This document shows, piece after piece, positions 1-7,045 of a DNA stretch of 15,346 nt; the first letter of the stretch is position 1, and the number at the start of each line of letters is the position of its first letter. A program made the position numbers and the translations under genes. The DNA lies in the NCBI GenBank assembly GCA_022866645.1, contig JALHUQ010000166.1, forward strand, positions 1-15,346, in the 5' to 3' direction. Under the pieces are notes generated by a model. It was given only the letters and a program-made list of their open reading frames with translations, did no database searches and had not been told where the DNA came from. Origin of the DNA: Woeseiaceae bacterium (GTDB lineage Bacteria > Pseudomonadota > Gammaproteobacteria > Steroidobacterales > Woeseiaceae).

Positions 1-336
1 CACCCGGATCATGTTGAAACGCTCACTGGCACTGTTGAAGCCGTGGTCGTAGCCGTACTGGCCCAGAATTTCCTTCAGGAGCTTGGCCGGGTCCGTGCGC
101 GCCCCGTCGACGATCGCCACCGCGTGGTCGGACGGCAACGAACTGGCGAATTGCTGGACGATGGTAGTCTTGCCGGAGAGTGGTGGGCCGTGGAACAGAC
201 CTAAGCCGCATTTGTTGTTGCGGGTTTCATCGAGGAACTGCATGGCGATTTTCTGGGCCGCGTACGGGACCAGCACCAGTGGCTTACCCTGGGTTCGAAA
301 CGGTTGCTTTCGCAACCCCGTATCCGAAAGTTTCAT
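1..336 (-). CDS. GspA/ExeA/MshM-like AAA+ ATPase, N-terminal 112 residues (runs off the window)
   Basis: This is the N-terminal part of a P-loop ATPase; its 3' end lies beyond base 1. Reading from the ATG at 336 gives an opening of MKLSDTGLRKQPF, which fits the 'GLREKPF' start of ExeA/GspA/MshM-type ATPases. A Walker A motif, GPPLSGKTT, follows at about residues 50-58. A hydrophobic strand ending in VDG (residues 74-78) fits the next beta strand of the fold. Family members power type II secretion assembly, MSHA pilus assembly or exopolysaccharide/exosortase systems at the inner membrane, and which of these applies cannot be told from this fragment. The start is supported by a GGAG Shine-Dalgarno seven bases upstream, which lies inside a c-di-GMP riboswitch. 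Regulation by c-di-GMP would suit a surface-attachment or secretion role. Confidence 0.8.
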   Translation of the reverse strand, partial: MKLSDTGLRKQPFRTQGKPLVLVPYAAQKIAMQFLDETRNNKCGLGLFHGPPLSGKTTIVQQFASSLPSDHAVAIVDGARTDPAKLLKEILGQYGYDHGFNSASERFNMIRV

Positions 337-338
337 CT

Positions 339-420
339 GGCGACTCCGCTGTCGTAGACGAAGATCGTCATTAGACCGGTGGTTTTGCGTCCCCGTCTTT
401 CGGCGGGTTTGCCTTTATCA
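339..420 (-). ncRNA. Cyclic-di-GMP-I (GEMM-I) riboswitch controlling the ATPase gene
   Basis: Read on the minus strand, the segment contains the GEMM-I hallmarks in order and at the right spacing. They are GGCAAACC (413-406), a 4-base arm, a GAAA tetraloop (401-398), a 4-base arm with one C-A mismatch, GGGACGCAAAACC, CCGGTCTAA (ending at 371), and AGCGGAGTCGCC (350-339). Arm lengths match the Vibrio cholerae Vc2 aptamer from memory. By hand alignment, the ligand-contacting G20, A47 and C92 of Vc2 are all conserved, which favours c-di-GMP over cGAMP. The aptamer ends two bases before the ATG at 336. The GGAG ribosome binding site (347-344) is part of the aptamer's 3' strand, so ligand binding most likely controls translation initiation directly. 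No separate terminator stem is visible. Confidence 0.85.
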
Positions 421-428
421 GTAACGCC

Positions 429-457
429 AACGTAAGCCAGTAATCGCTCTGTATCAA
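429..457 (-). promoter_or_regulatory. Putative sigma70 promoter for the riboswitch-ATPase transcript
   Basis: On the minus strand TTGATA (457-452) is followed after exactly 17 bases by TACGTT (434-429). Transcription would start near 422, just before the first riboswitch bases. The -35 box is good and the -10 box is only a partial match. The position relative to the aptamer is the main support. Confidence 0.4.
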
Positions 458-475
458 GCGGTATTTGACAAAACA

Positions 476-565
476 TTGGTCACGCAGAACATTGTTGCGT
501 TGATGACGGACCTTGCCGAAGTTACGAAAGACGATGTAGTGCTGGAGACAGGTACCGGCTCCAGT
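476..565 (+). pseudogene. Remnant of protein-L-isoaspartate O-methyltransferase (pcm)
   Basis: The plus strand encodes about 30 residues that read QNIVALMTDLAEVTKDD followed by VVLETGTGS. This closely follows the pcm motif 'SQPYIVALMTxLLxxxxxDxVLEIGTGSGY', which leads into the SAM-binding motif I. Pcm repairs isoaspartyl residues in damaged proteins and is normally about 210-220 residues long. Here the similarity stops at GTGS, and the following bases are the antisense of the neighbouring oxidoreductase gene. Upstream, the frame is open only to a stop at 422-424 and no longer resembles pcm convincingly. The piece is too short to act and looks like debris from a deletion or rearrangement. An inverted repeat, CTGGAG/CTCCAG (542-547 and 559-564), lies within it. 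Confidence 0.65.
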
Positions 566-581
566 CTTGATTCCCTGCCGT

Positions 582-1556
582 TCAGGTCAAAACGACGATC
601 TTTCCTCCAGCCTTGTTTTCCTCCATGCATCGATGCGCGTCGACGATTTGATCGAGTGAAAAGACGCGACCGACTTTTGGAACCAGCGAACCTTCTTCAA
701 TTTGATCAATCAGCTCCTGCAGCGGCGTACGCATGAAATCATCCGCGCCACCTGAATAGGTGGTCAGGCAGACCGCAGTAGGAATCGAGCCCATAGGACT
801 GAAATCCTGAAACGACCACTGATCGCCAACCATGCCGGTCATACAGACGATGCCCTTAGACTTTGTGCAACTCAAAGAATCGATAAGTGTCGTTGTGCCG
901 ACCAACTCCAGGACCTTGTTAACGCCGCACGGAAACACTTCACGAACTTGCGCAGCGATTTGACCAGTATCAACAAAGACCTGGTCGGCGCCGTTTTCTC
1001 GCAGGAGACCTTCGCGCTCCGGCTTTCTCGTTGTGGCGGCAACTATCGCGCCGTGTTTCCTGGCGATGGCTGCAGCGGCGAGGCCAACTGACGTCGTCCC
1101 GCCACGAACCAGGAGGCTCTCGCCCTTCTCCAGGCGCAGCGACTTGAACAGCGATCCCCACGCCGTTTGTAGCATTTCCGGGATCGCACCTAATGTCTCC
1201 CAAGGCAGGCTCGTCTCCAGTTTCTGAACCTGGGTGGCGGGCACGCACGTATATTCGGCATACCCGCCGTCAAACAGGCGGCCCATGCCACCCATTGCCG
1301 TTGCGACGATATCGCCCTTCTCGAATTCGCCACCTGGGGCAAGCTCAACGGTGCCGACCGCCTCAATGCCGAGAATACGTGGAAACGGCACGGCCGATTT
1401 TGGCGAATGACCCTGGCGGGTGAAGAGCTCGGAACGGTTGAGCCCGAAGGCCCGAACCCGGATCAGGACCTGCCCATCGCGCGCTACGGGAATCGGGCGG
1501 CTCTCCAACGTAAGAACCTCCGGTCCGCCGGCTTCATAGATAACGGCCGCTTTCAT
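582..1556 (-). CDS. Zinc-independent quinone oxidoreductase / medium-chain dehydrogenase, 324 aa
   Basis: This is a medium-chain dehydrogenase/reductase of the QOR type, predicted to be a cytosolic NADPH-dependent reductase of quinones or enones. It opens with MKAAVIYEAGGPEVL, has a GroES-like half with FGLNRSELFTRQG (residues 38-49) and a Rossmann half with the nucleotide-binding motif GGTTSVGLA (152-160). It ends in GGKIVVLT, a normal family C-terminus. The cysteine/histidine zinc ligands of true alcohol dehydrogenases are absent. The length is normal. The ATG at 1556 was chosen over an upstream ATG at 1643 because homologues begin at MKA and the extra 29 residues look unlike protein. The ribosome binding site is weak. 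The gene sits between a pcm remnant and a truncated HTH gene, which suggests it arrived by rearrangement. The exact substrate cannot be inferred. Confidence 0.85.
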   Translation of the reverse strand: MKAAVIYEAGGPEVLTLESRPIPVARDGQVLIRVRAFGLNRSELFTRQGHSPKSAVPFPRILGIEAVGTVELAPGGEFEKGDIVATAMGGMGRLFDGGYAEYTCVPATQVQKLETSLPWETLGAIPEMLQTAWGSLFKSLRLEKGESLLVRGGTTSVGLAAAAIARKHGAIVAATTRKPEREGLLRENGADQVFVDTGQIAAQVREVFPCGVNKVLELVGTTTLIDSLSCTKSKGIVCMTGMVGDQWSFQDFSPMGSIPTAVCLTTYSGGADDFMRTPLQELIDQIEEGSLVPKVGRVFSLDQIVDAHRCMEENKAGGKIVVLT

Positions 1557-1580
1557 CGTATTGCTCACACACGTGCTCCA

Positions 1581-2033
1581 TTGCGCGTCGCAAGAAACTG
1601 GTCGACGCTGAGGGCGACATACAGCTGGCCGGCTCGAACCCATTATTTTACTCGCGAAGCATCATCCGCCGACAAAGCTATTCTAAGTGCACTTTCGGAT
1701 GTTCAGCGGGCTATTCCTGAAGCAAGCTTGATTGAAGCGACACCCGACTTGGTGGGCCTGACCGACATCGCGAACCTGCTCGGATTTTCAAGACAGTACA
1801 TGCGAAAACTGGCGGTAAAAAAAGGCTCCGGCTTTCCGCCGCCAGTCCATGAAGGCAAGCCTGCGATCTGGCACCTGTCAACCGTACTTTCATGGTTTGC
1901 AGATAGCGAGATTCGTGAGTTCGACGAAAGAATTTTTGAGATTGCTCGAGTCAATATGCAATGCAATTTGGTCAAAGAGGCGGCAGGGCTGGATCGCCGC
2001 ATGTCCAACCGCCTTAAGGGATTGGTCGTCTAG
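1581..2033 (+). CDS. AlpA/MerR-like helix-turn-helix DNA-binding protein, probably lacking its N-terminus
   Basis: This is the only convincing complete plus-strand coding region here. The conserved part starts at FTREASSADKAI and continues through an HTH core, VGLTDIANLLGFSRQYMRKL, at about residues 58-77. PPPVHEGKPAIWHLSTVLSW follows, then an alpha-helical tail ending at the TAG at 2031. This matches from memory a family of small uncharacterised bacterial DNA-binding proteins. Those usually carry about 50 more N-terminal residues, ending in a segment like 'DDALVGIGxxGRIALDF' just before FTREA. That segment is not recognisable here. The frame stays open to 1407, but only as antisense of the oxidoreductase. 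No ATG with a Shine-Dalgarno is seen. The TTG at 1581 is a guess and would leave only 24 bases between two divergent starts. The gene may therefore be truncated and silent. Confidence 0.5.
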   Translation: MRVARNWSTLRATYSWPARTHYFTREASSADKAILSALSDVQRAIPEASLIEATPDLVGLTDIANLLGFSRQYMRKLAVKKGSGFPPPVHEGKPAIWHLSTVLSWFADSEIREFDERIFEIARVNMQCNLVKEAAGLDRRMSNRLKGLVV

Positions 2034-2093
2034 AGTGTTCGCCCCAGATCCGATCACTCATAAACCGCCGCCTCAATAATCGCGCAACGATCA

Positions 2094-2579
2094 CTAACGC
2101 TTCCTTGCCTCGCGCATCTTGAGGCGTGCATCGCGACGTTCCTCTGCCTCTTGGTAGCGGCGTCGCTCCTCGTCGGTTTCAGGCAGCACCGCAGGCACCG
2201 GTCTTGGTGCTCCATTCTTATCGAGCGCAACGAAGGTTAAGTAGGCTGACACGACATGCCGCGCGTCACCCCGAAAGCTGTTTTCAGCGGCAACATGCAC
2301 GCCGATCTCCATCGAACTTCGCCAGGCACGATTGACGGCCGCCTTCAAGACCAGCGTCTCGCCGGAGTGCGCGGGGGCGAGAAAATCGAGACTGTCAACC
2401 GCAGCAGTTACGCAGGCATGGCCGCTGTGTCGTTCGGCGACGATCAACGCAGTGCGGTCGCAAAGCCCCATCACCAGGCCGCCGAACACGGTGTACTCCG
2501 AGTTAAGGTCATTCGGAAAGATTTTGTAGACGTTCTGTTCCACTGCCGATTCAGATGGCCGTTTTCCTTTTTGTGTCAT
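2094..2579 (-). CDS. YciA-like hotdog-fold acyl-CoA thioesterase, 161 aa
   Basis: This predicted cytosolic thioesterase hydrolyses acyl-CoA to free acid and CoA. The hotdog signature is FPNDLNSEYTVFGGLVMGLC followed by D41 (about residues 21-41). The asparagine, the GG turn and the aspartate correspond to the catalytic region of YciA/BACH enzymes. A later strand pair, SLDFLAPAHSGETL, is also typical. The C-terminus carries a charged helix rich in Glu and Arg. The start ATG (2579-2577) overlaps the TGA of the upstream CoA-transferase gene in an ATGA junction, with an AGGA site just before it, so the two are translationally coupled. A longer frame back to 2762 is only antisense or overlap and was rejected. 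The pairing with a CoA-transferase suggests both adjust short-chain acyl-CoA pools. Confidence 0.85.
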   Translation of the reverse strand: MTQKGKRPSESAVEQNVYKIFPNDLNSEYTVFGGLVMGLCDRTALIVAERHSGHACVTAAVDSLDFLAPAHSGETLVLKAAVNRAWRSSMEIGVHVAAENSFRGDARHVVSAYLTFVALDKNGAPRPVPAVLPETDEERRRYQEAEERRDARLKMREARKR

Positions 2580-4474
2580 TTTCCTGTCCTGGTTAAAGCG
2601 TAGTTGACCAGCTTGCGTCGCAGTCGATCGCCAATGCCTGCTGCCGGGTCCAGCCCGAGACGGTCTAGCGCCGCGCGATTGGACGCTGTCTCGCTCGTGA
2701 AGATTGCACCGAACACCGTGCGTAACTTTGACACCGCAGTGGCCGTACTGGATTGCAGCCATTCGAGCGCGGGAACGAGTCGCTGTTCCGCGCTGGTCAG
2801 GTCTGTCCCCAGCGGATACTCCGGGAAGTAGCTGCGTACCTCGTCACGATCAAAAACTTTCCGTATTGCGCGCGACGAATTGTCGCTCGCATCGTGCGGA
2901 ATCCGGTAGTCAGCAACAAGTTTGCGTGCATCCTTTGCCTGTGCCACCAATGCCGGCTGAAACGCCGAGTCTGTAATTTGCAGCATGGCATCGATGACTT
3001 GCATGTCGGTCCTGCCGCGCGTTACAGCAATACCGTATTCGGTCACAAAAATATCGCGGTGGTGGCGTGGCACGGTTGCGTGTCCGCCGGACCAGCGAAT
3101 GTTGGACCGGGAGATACCCGCCTTAATCCGGCTGGCACGTAACATGATGATGGAGTGCGCGTCCTCCAGCGAGTGCGCCATCGATACGAAATCGAATTGG
3201 CCGCCGACGCCGCTGACAACGCGGCCATCGTCGAGCGTATCGGAAATTGCCTCACCCAGCAGCGTGGCCATCATCGTCTCGTTGACGAATCGTGCTTTCT
3301 GTCGCTGGCGGCGTTTACGCGCTTCATCGCCAAACAGGGTGTTAACGAAGGAGATCTGCGTCATATTGATGAGTCGCCTGCGCTCCGGCGGCATCTTCCT
3401 GAGCGTTTCATAAAACGCATTCGAGCCGATGAAGAAGCCGCCATGAATCCGTGTTTCGTCCTGTTCGTCGGCGGGTCGCTTGATCAGGCCGTGCTGGAAC
3501 AACGCCAGCACGGCGTCGCTCAACATTTCAGTCGATGCGTACAGTCCCTTCTCAAAGGGTGCCGTTTCCACCGGCAGCAGCAGCCGGTTTTTTGATCGTG
3601 TACCGCCGGGAAGCTGATCGAGCACGGCAGTGAAGATGTCGGGCGCGTCATGACGAAGGCGCAAACAATGAGCGACAGCATCGCTCAGTGAACCGATCCC
3701 AAGCTGCAGTGTGCCGCCGTCGGGAATGAGGCTCGCGACGTGCATGCCTGTCGCATAGTCCGCCTGCGTCACTCGTCTGTTCGGCAAACCGAACAGCGGA
3801 AACTGGCAATCAGGGCTGTCCAGAATAAAGTCGAAGCGACCGGCATCAAGCTCGGCGTCGCCGAACATGTAAGGCAGCTGGTTATTGACCTGGCCGACCA
3901 TGGCAACCGCATGACCGAGACTTCGTCGGGCTTCAAGCCGCGGTAACAGATCGAGCGTGATCTCGGGGTTGGAGCTGAGGCTGTATTTGCCGGGTGCAGT
4001 ATCCTCTGAGGCAACCAGCTGGGCGACGACGTTAACGCCGAGCTCAATCAACTCATCGACGACCTGGCTGTAATTGATGCTGGCGTAACTCTGTTGCGCG
4101 ACATCGTTGTCCAGGTAGGCGCCGGGTCGCAGATAGAATTCCCTTACCTTGATGTTGGTGGGCAGTTTTTTTGCAGCGATTGCCTCAACGTAGGCAGGCG
4201 TCGGCCAGTCTGCATACAGGCGGTCAACGAGTGGCCCGATGAAGTTGGACTCCAGCCCGGCTTTGCCCTGAGGCGGCGACAGCGTGAGACCGGTAAAGAT
4301 GGTGAGCGAAATCGACGGGTCAGACGCCGCGCGTTCGAACAGCGCATCCGCGACGTGCACCGCCTTGCCAATGCCAATCGGCAGTCCCAGTACAATCGTC
4401 TTGCCGAGCATTTGAATCAACGCATCGGCAATCTCGGTCGCGGATTGACAGGTTCTGCTCACCGTTTCTTTCAA
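2576..4474 (-). CDS. Acetyl-CoA hydrolase / CoA-transferase family protein, 632 aa
   Basis: This member of the acetyl-CoA hydrolase/transferase family moves CoA between short acyl-CoAs and carboxylates, or hydrolyses acetyl-CoA. Seen in order are an N-terminal half with LQLGIGSLSDAV (residues 257-268) and GLYASTEMLSDAVLAL (310-325). In the latter, E316 occupies the place of the catalytic glutamate in the family's 'HxE' segment. Then come HGGFFIGSNAFYE, VSGVGGQFDFV (420-430) and TVPRHHRDIFVTEYGIA (467-483). The protein is about 100 residues longer than typical 500-residue enzymes, with an alpha-helical C-terminal extension. The nominal start is TTG at 4474, three bases after the kup stop. A GTG at 4462 is a reasonable alternative. 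It shares a transcript with kup upstream and overlaps the thioesterase downstream. Confidence 0.88.
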   Translation of the reverse strand: MKETVSRTCQSATEIADALIQMLGKTIVLGLPIGIGKAVHVADALFERAASDPSISLTIFTGLTLSPPQGKAGLESNFIGPLVDRLYADWPTPAYVEAIAAKKLPTNIKVREFYLRPGAYLDNDVAQQSYASINYSQVVDELIELGVNVVAQLVASEDTAPGKYSLSSNPEITLDLLPRLEARRSLGHAVAMVGQVNNQLPYMFGDAELDAGRFDFILDSPDCQFPLFGLPNRRVTQADYATGMHVASLIPDGGTLQLGIGSLSDAVAHCLRLRHDAPDIFTAVLDQLPGGTRSKNRLLLPVETAPFEKGLYASTEMLSDAVLALFQHGLIKRPADEQDETRIHGGFFIGSNAFYETLRKMPPERRRLINMTQISFVNTLFGDEARKRRQRQKARFVNETMMATLLGEAISDTLDDGRVVSGVGGQFDFVSMAHSLEDAHSIIMLRASRIKAGISRSNIRWSGGHATVPRHHRDIFVTEYGIAVTRGRTDMQVIDAMLQITDSAFQPALVAQAKDARKLVADYRIPHDASDNSSRAIRKVFDRDEVRSYFPEYPLGTDLTSAEQRLVPALEWLQSSTATAVSKLRTVFGAIFTSETASNRAALDRLGLDPAAGIGDRLRRKLVNYALTRTGK

Positions 4475-4477
4475 TCG

Positions 4478-6424
4478 CTAGATACCAAGTTGCAGGCCCA
4501 CCTTCATCGCTTGCCCGATCGGTATCCGGTAATAGGCGGTGGCGTCCCGGCTGTTGGTTGCCATGCGGACGAACAGTCGATCGCGCCATGCGACCATACC
4601 GTGAAGTTTACGCCCTGCCAGAAGATCGACGTTTCCAATGAAGTAACGAACGCGGTCCAAATCAATGTCGAGTCCTTGTTCGGCACAATTAGCCAGGTCG
4701 GACGGAACATTGGGTCCTTGCATGAAGCCATAGCGCAGCACCAGGCGATAGAAGCCAGCGTCGAGTTGGGTCAGCTCAATTCGCTCGGCTGGCTCTATCT
4801 TGGCTACGGGTTCGATCACCACCGTAGTCAGTATGATCCTTTCATGGAGAACGCCGGTACTACGCGTAAGTTGCTGCAGCGCAGGCGGCGTCTGATCCAA
4901 TCGACCGGTAATAAACACTGCGGTGCCCGGGACGCGTATTATTTCTTCTCCGGTTATTTGCCCGATGAAAGTCTTGATATTGGTCGGGTCTACGCTTGCG
5001 ATCTGCTGGACAAGTAATTCAGCGCCACGTCGCCAGGTCGTCATGACCGTGAATAGCAGTCCGCCGATCAACAACGGCAGCCAGCCACCGCTCGGAATCG
5101 TGACCAGGTTAGCGCCAAGGAAGCCGAGGTCGATGATCAGAAATCCGATCAGGAACGCGACGGCTGCCGGCAGTTGCCAGCCGCGACTTTCGCGCAGCAC
5201 ATTGAAGGCGAGTACCGTCGTGATCGCCATCGTAGAATTGACGGCCACGCCATAGGCGGCCGCCAGATTGCCGGAGGACTGAAATGTCAGTACCAGGGCG
5301 ATAGCAGCGATCATCAAAAACCAGTTTACAGCGGGCATGTAGATCTGGCCGCGGGCGTCAGCAGACGTCTGTTGTACCGTCAGCCCAGGCAGCATGCCCA
5401 GTTGCATCGCCTGGCGGGTCATGGAAAAGGCGCCGGTAATAACGGCTTGCGATGCGATACAGGTGGCAGCGGTTGCGAGAAAAACAAGCGGTAACAGCCC
5501 CCAGGCAGGTGCCAGGTGATAGAAAGGGTGCGTGATTCCGACCGGGTCGGCGATCAACAATGCACCCTGGCCGAAGTAATTCAAAAGCAGCGACGGCAGT
5601 ACAAACATGAACCAGACTTTGCTGATCGGGATGCGTCCGAAGTGACCAAGATCGGCGTATAGGGCTTCGCCGCCGGTCGTTACGAGGAATATTGCATAAA
5701 TCGCGAAATAGCCAACCATGCCGTTGTTTGCGAAATACTCGATCGCATAACGCGGGTCGATGGCCATTAATACTTGCGGTTCCTGCAAAATTCCGCTCAC
5801 CCCCATTGCCGCGAGAACGGCAAACCAGACCATTGTCAGGGGACCGAATATCGCGCCCACCCTGGCTGTGCCATTTCGCTGCACCGCAAACAAGGCAACC
5901 AAAATGCCCGCCGTTATCGGGATAACGTATCTGTCGAGATGTGGAGCGGCAACTTGCAGGCCCTCCACGGCGCTGAGCACCGAAATTGCCGGCGTGATCA
6001 TTGCACCGCCATATAACATCGAGGCGCCGAGAATGCCCAACAGGATCAACGCGCGCCGCCCAAGCCGATCTTCACTACTATCGGGATTCAGTAGCGCAAT
6101 CAATGCGAACGTACCGCCTTCCCCACGATTGTCAGCGCGCAGCACAAAAATCATGTACTTGAGGGAGATCACCAGGATCAGAGTCCAGAAGATCAGCGAA
6201 AGGACTCCCAATACATTGTCCGGTGTGACTGGAACTGGATTCTTGCCGCCGAAAGTCTCTCGCAGTGCGTAGATTGGACTGGTGCCAATGTCGCCGTAAA
6301 CGACACCGAGGACTGCAATGGCAATAACCCTGGAAGTCCGACTGTGCGGCTGAGCGACCGGCGCGCGATCCAGTGCTTCTTTCTCTGCGTCGCGCCCTTG
6401 TGTGCCGTTATTGTTTGCCGTCAT
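4478..6424 (-). CDS. kup: KUP-family potassium uptake protein, 648 aa
   Basis: This inner-membrane K+/H+ symporter belongs to the KUP/HAK/KT family. The signature LGVVYGDIGTSPIYALRE lies at about residues 39-56 and includes the essential aspartate D45. About twelve hydrophobic segments follow up to roughly residue 480. A soluble C-terminal domain comes next, with PGTAVFITG and HERIILTTVVIEPV typical of the family. The length is normal. The ATG at 6424 was preferred to an in-frame ATG at 6487 because the extra 21 residues are not KUP-like, and an AGAGA sequence lies upstream. The 111 bases before it show no clear promoter or riboswitch. The gene is followed after three bases by the CoA-transferase gene, which is an unexpected operon partner for a potassium transporter. 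Confidence 0.95.
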   Translation of the reverse strand: MTANNNGTQGRDAEKEALDRAPVAQPHSRTSRVIAIAVLGVVYGDIGTSPIYALRETFGGKNPVPVTPDNVLGVLSLIFWTLILVISLKYMIFVLRADNRGEGGTFALIALLNPDSSEDRLGRRALILLGILGASMLYGGAMITPAISVLSAVEGLQVAAPHLDRYVIPITAGILVALFAVQRNGTARVGAIFGPLTMVWFAVLAAMGVSGILQEPQVLMAIDPRYAIEYFANNGMVGYFAIYAIFLVTTGGEALYADLGHFGRIPISKVWFMFVLPSLLLNYFGQGALLIADPVGITHPFYHLAPAWGLLPLVFLATAATCIASQAVITGAFSMTRQAMQLGMLPGLTVQQTSADARGQIYMPAVNWFLMIAAIALVLTFQSSGNLAAAYGVAVNSTMAITTVLAFNVLRESRGWQLPAAVAFLIGFLIIDLGFLGANLVTIPSGGWLPLLIGGLLFTVMTTWRRGAELLVQQIASVDPTNIKTFIGQITGEEIIRVPGTAVFITGRLDQTPPALQQLTRSTGVLHERIILTTVVIEPVAKIEPAERIELTQLDAGFYRLVLRYGFMQGPNVPSDLANCAEQGLDIDLDRVRYFIGNVDLLAGRKLHGMVAWRDRLFVRMATNSRDATAYYRIPIGQAMKVGLQLGI

Positions 6425-6535
6425 TGCACTATCTCTGCATCGATGATTGAAATCAGTCGACGTCGGTAACTTTGCCGCTTGCTTCAATGCCGAGTACGTT
6501 ATCCGGCAGGTGTCCCGAGTGAGTGCCAGTAATGG

Positions 6536-6976
6536 TCAGTTCTTGATAATCCTAACCTTAGGGTCGAGTTGGGGCTTACCAACGGCGTTGACGTTATATC
6601 CGAATTCCTTCTCATCGCCGATGTTCGCCTCGTCGGGAAACAAATCCGTCGGGACACAGACGTCGAACTGATCGCTATTCGCTTTTCCAGGTTTCTTTCT
6701 CCCGCTGCTGTTAATCCAGCCCGCATCCGGCGTCTTGCCGGACGTTGAAACCAGGATATCGTCTACCCCGACGAGGTTGAACCGCAGTACGTCGCCTTGA
6801 TGAGCCGTTTGTTGGTCCGGTGCTACCTTGATGTCAGCGTCTTTGTAATTGATATTTATCGGTACTATCCCGGGATTTGCGCCCGGGCAATTGTGTTCTG
6901 TCGTGGTTGAAGGTTTAGCGCAGGCACCGACAAACGCGATAGATACCAGTAAAACAGTCTGTTGCAGCCTAGTCAT
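6536..6976 (-). CDS. Small lipoprotein of unknown function, 146 aa
   Basis: I do not recognise this as a named family. It begins MTRLQQTVLLVSIAFVGAC, a short lipoprotein signal peptide with an acceptable lipobox (VGAC, Cys19), so the mature protein should be lipid-anchored in the periplasm. The mature part is about 127 residues, beta-strand rich (HQGDVLRFNLVGVDD), with cysteines at 30 and 107 that could form a disulfide. The segment pattern is vaguely cupredoxin-like, but the histidine/cysteine/methionine copper ligands are not evident, so this is only a guess. The start is firm: a GGGAGAG ribosome binding site sits six bases before the ATG. It lies 69 bases after the TPR regulator and 111 bases before kup, in the same direction. 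Confidence 0.75.
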   Translation of the reverse strand: MTRLQQTVLLVSIAFVGACAKPSTTTEHNCPGANPGIVPININYKDADIKVAPDQQTAHQGDVLRFNLVGVDDILVSTSGKTPDAGWINSSGRKKPGKANSDQFDVCVPTDLFPDEANIGDEKEFGYNVNAVGKPQLDPKVRIIKN

Positions 6977-7045
6977 GTCGCTCTCCCACAGTTATTGGCT
7001 CGCTTAATTCAAGCATAGTCCGTTTCGCTGCAATTGCGAACTTTG

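Noticed and set aside
542..564. Inverted repeat CTGGAG/CTCCAG as terminator of the oxidoreductase gene
   Set aside because: It has only 6 bp with an 11-base loop and no T-run, and it falls inside the pcm remnant, where it is better explained as old coding sequence.
4094..5017. 307-codon plus-strand ORF
   Set aside because: It lies antisense to the CoA-transferase and kup genes, both of which have clear family motifs. Its translation has no recognisable features.
6458..6535. Short open stretch on the minus strand reading ITGTHSGHLPDNVLGIEASG before kup
   Set aside because: It looks somewhat protein-like but has no start codon, no ribosome site and no family match. It is too short to call.
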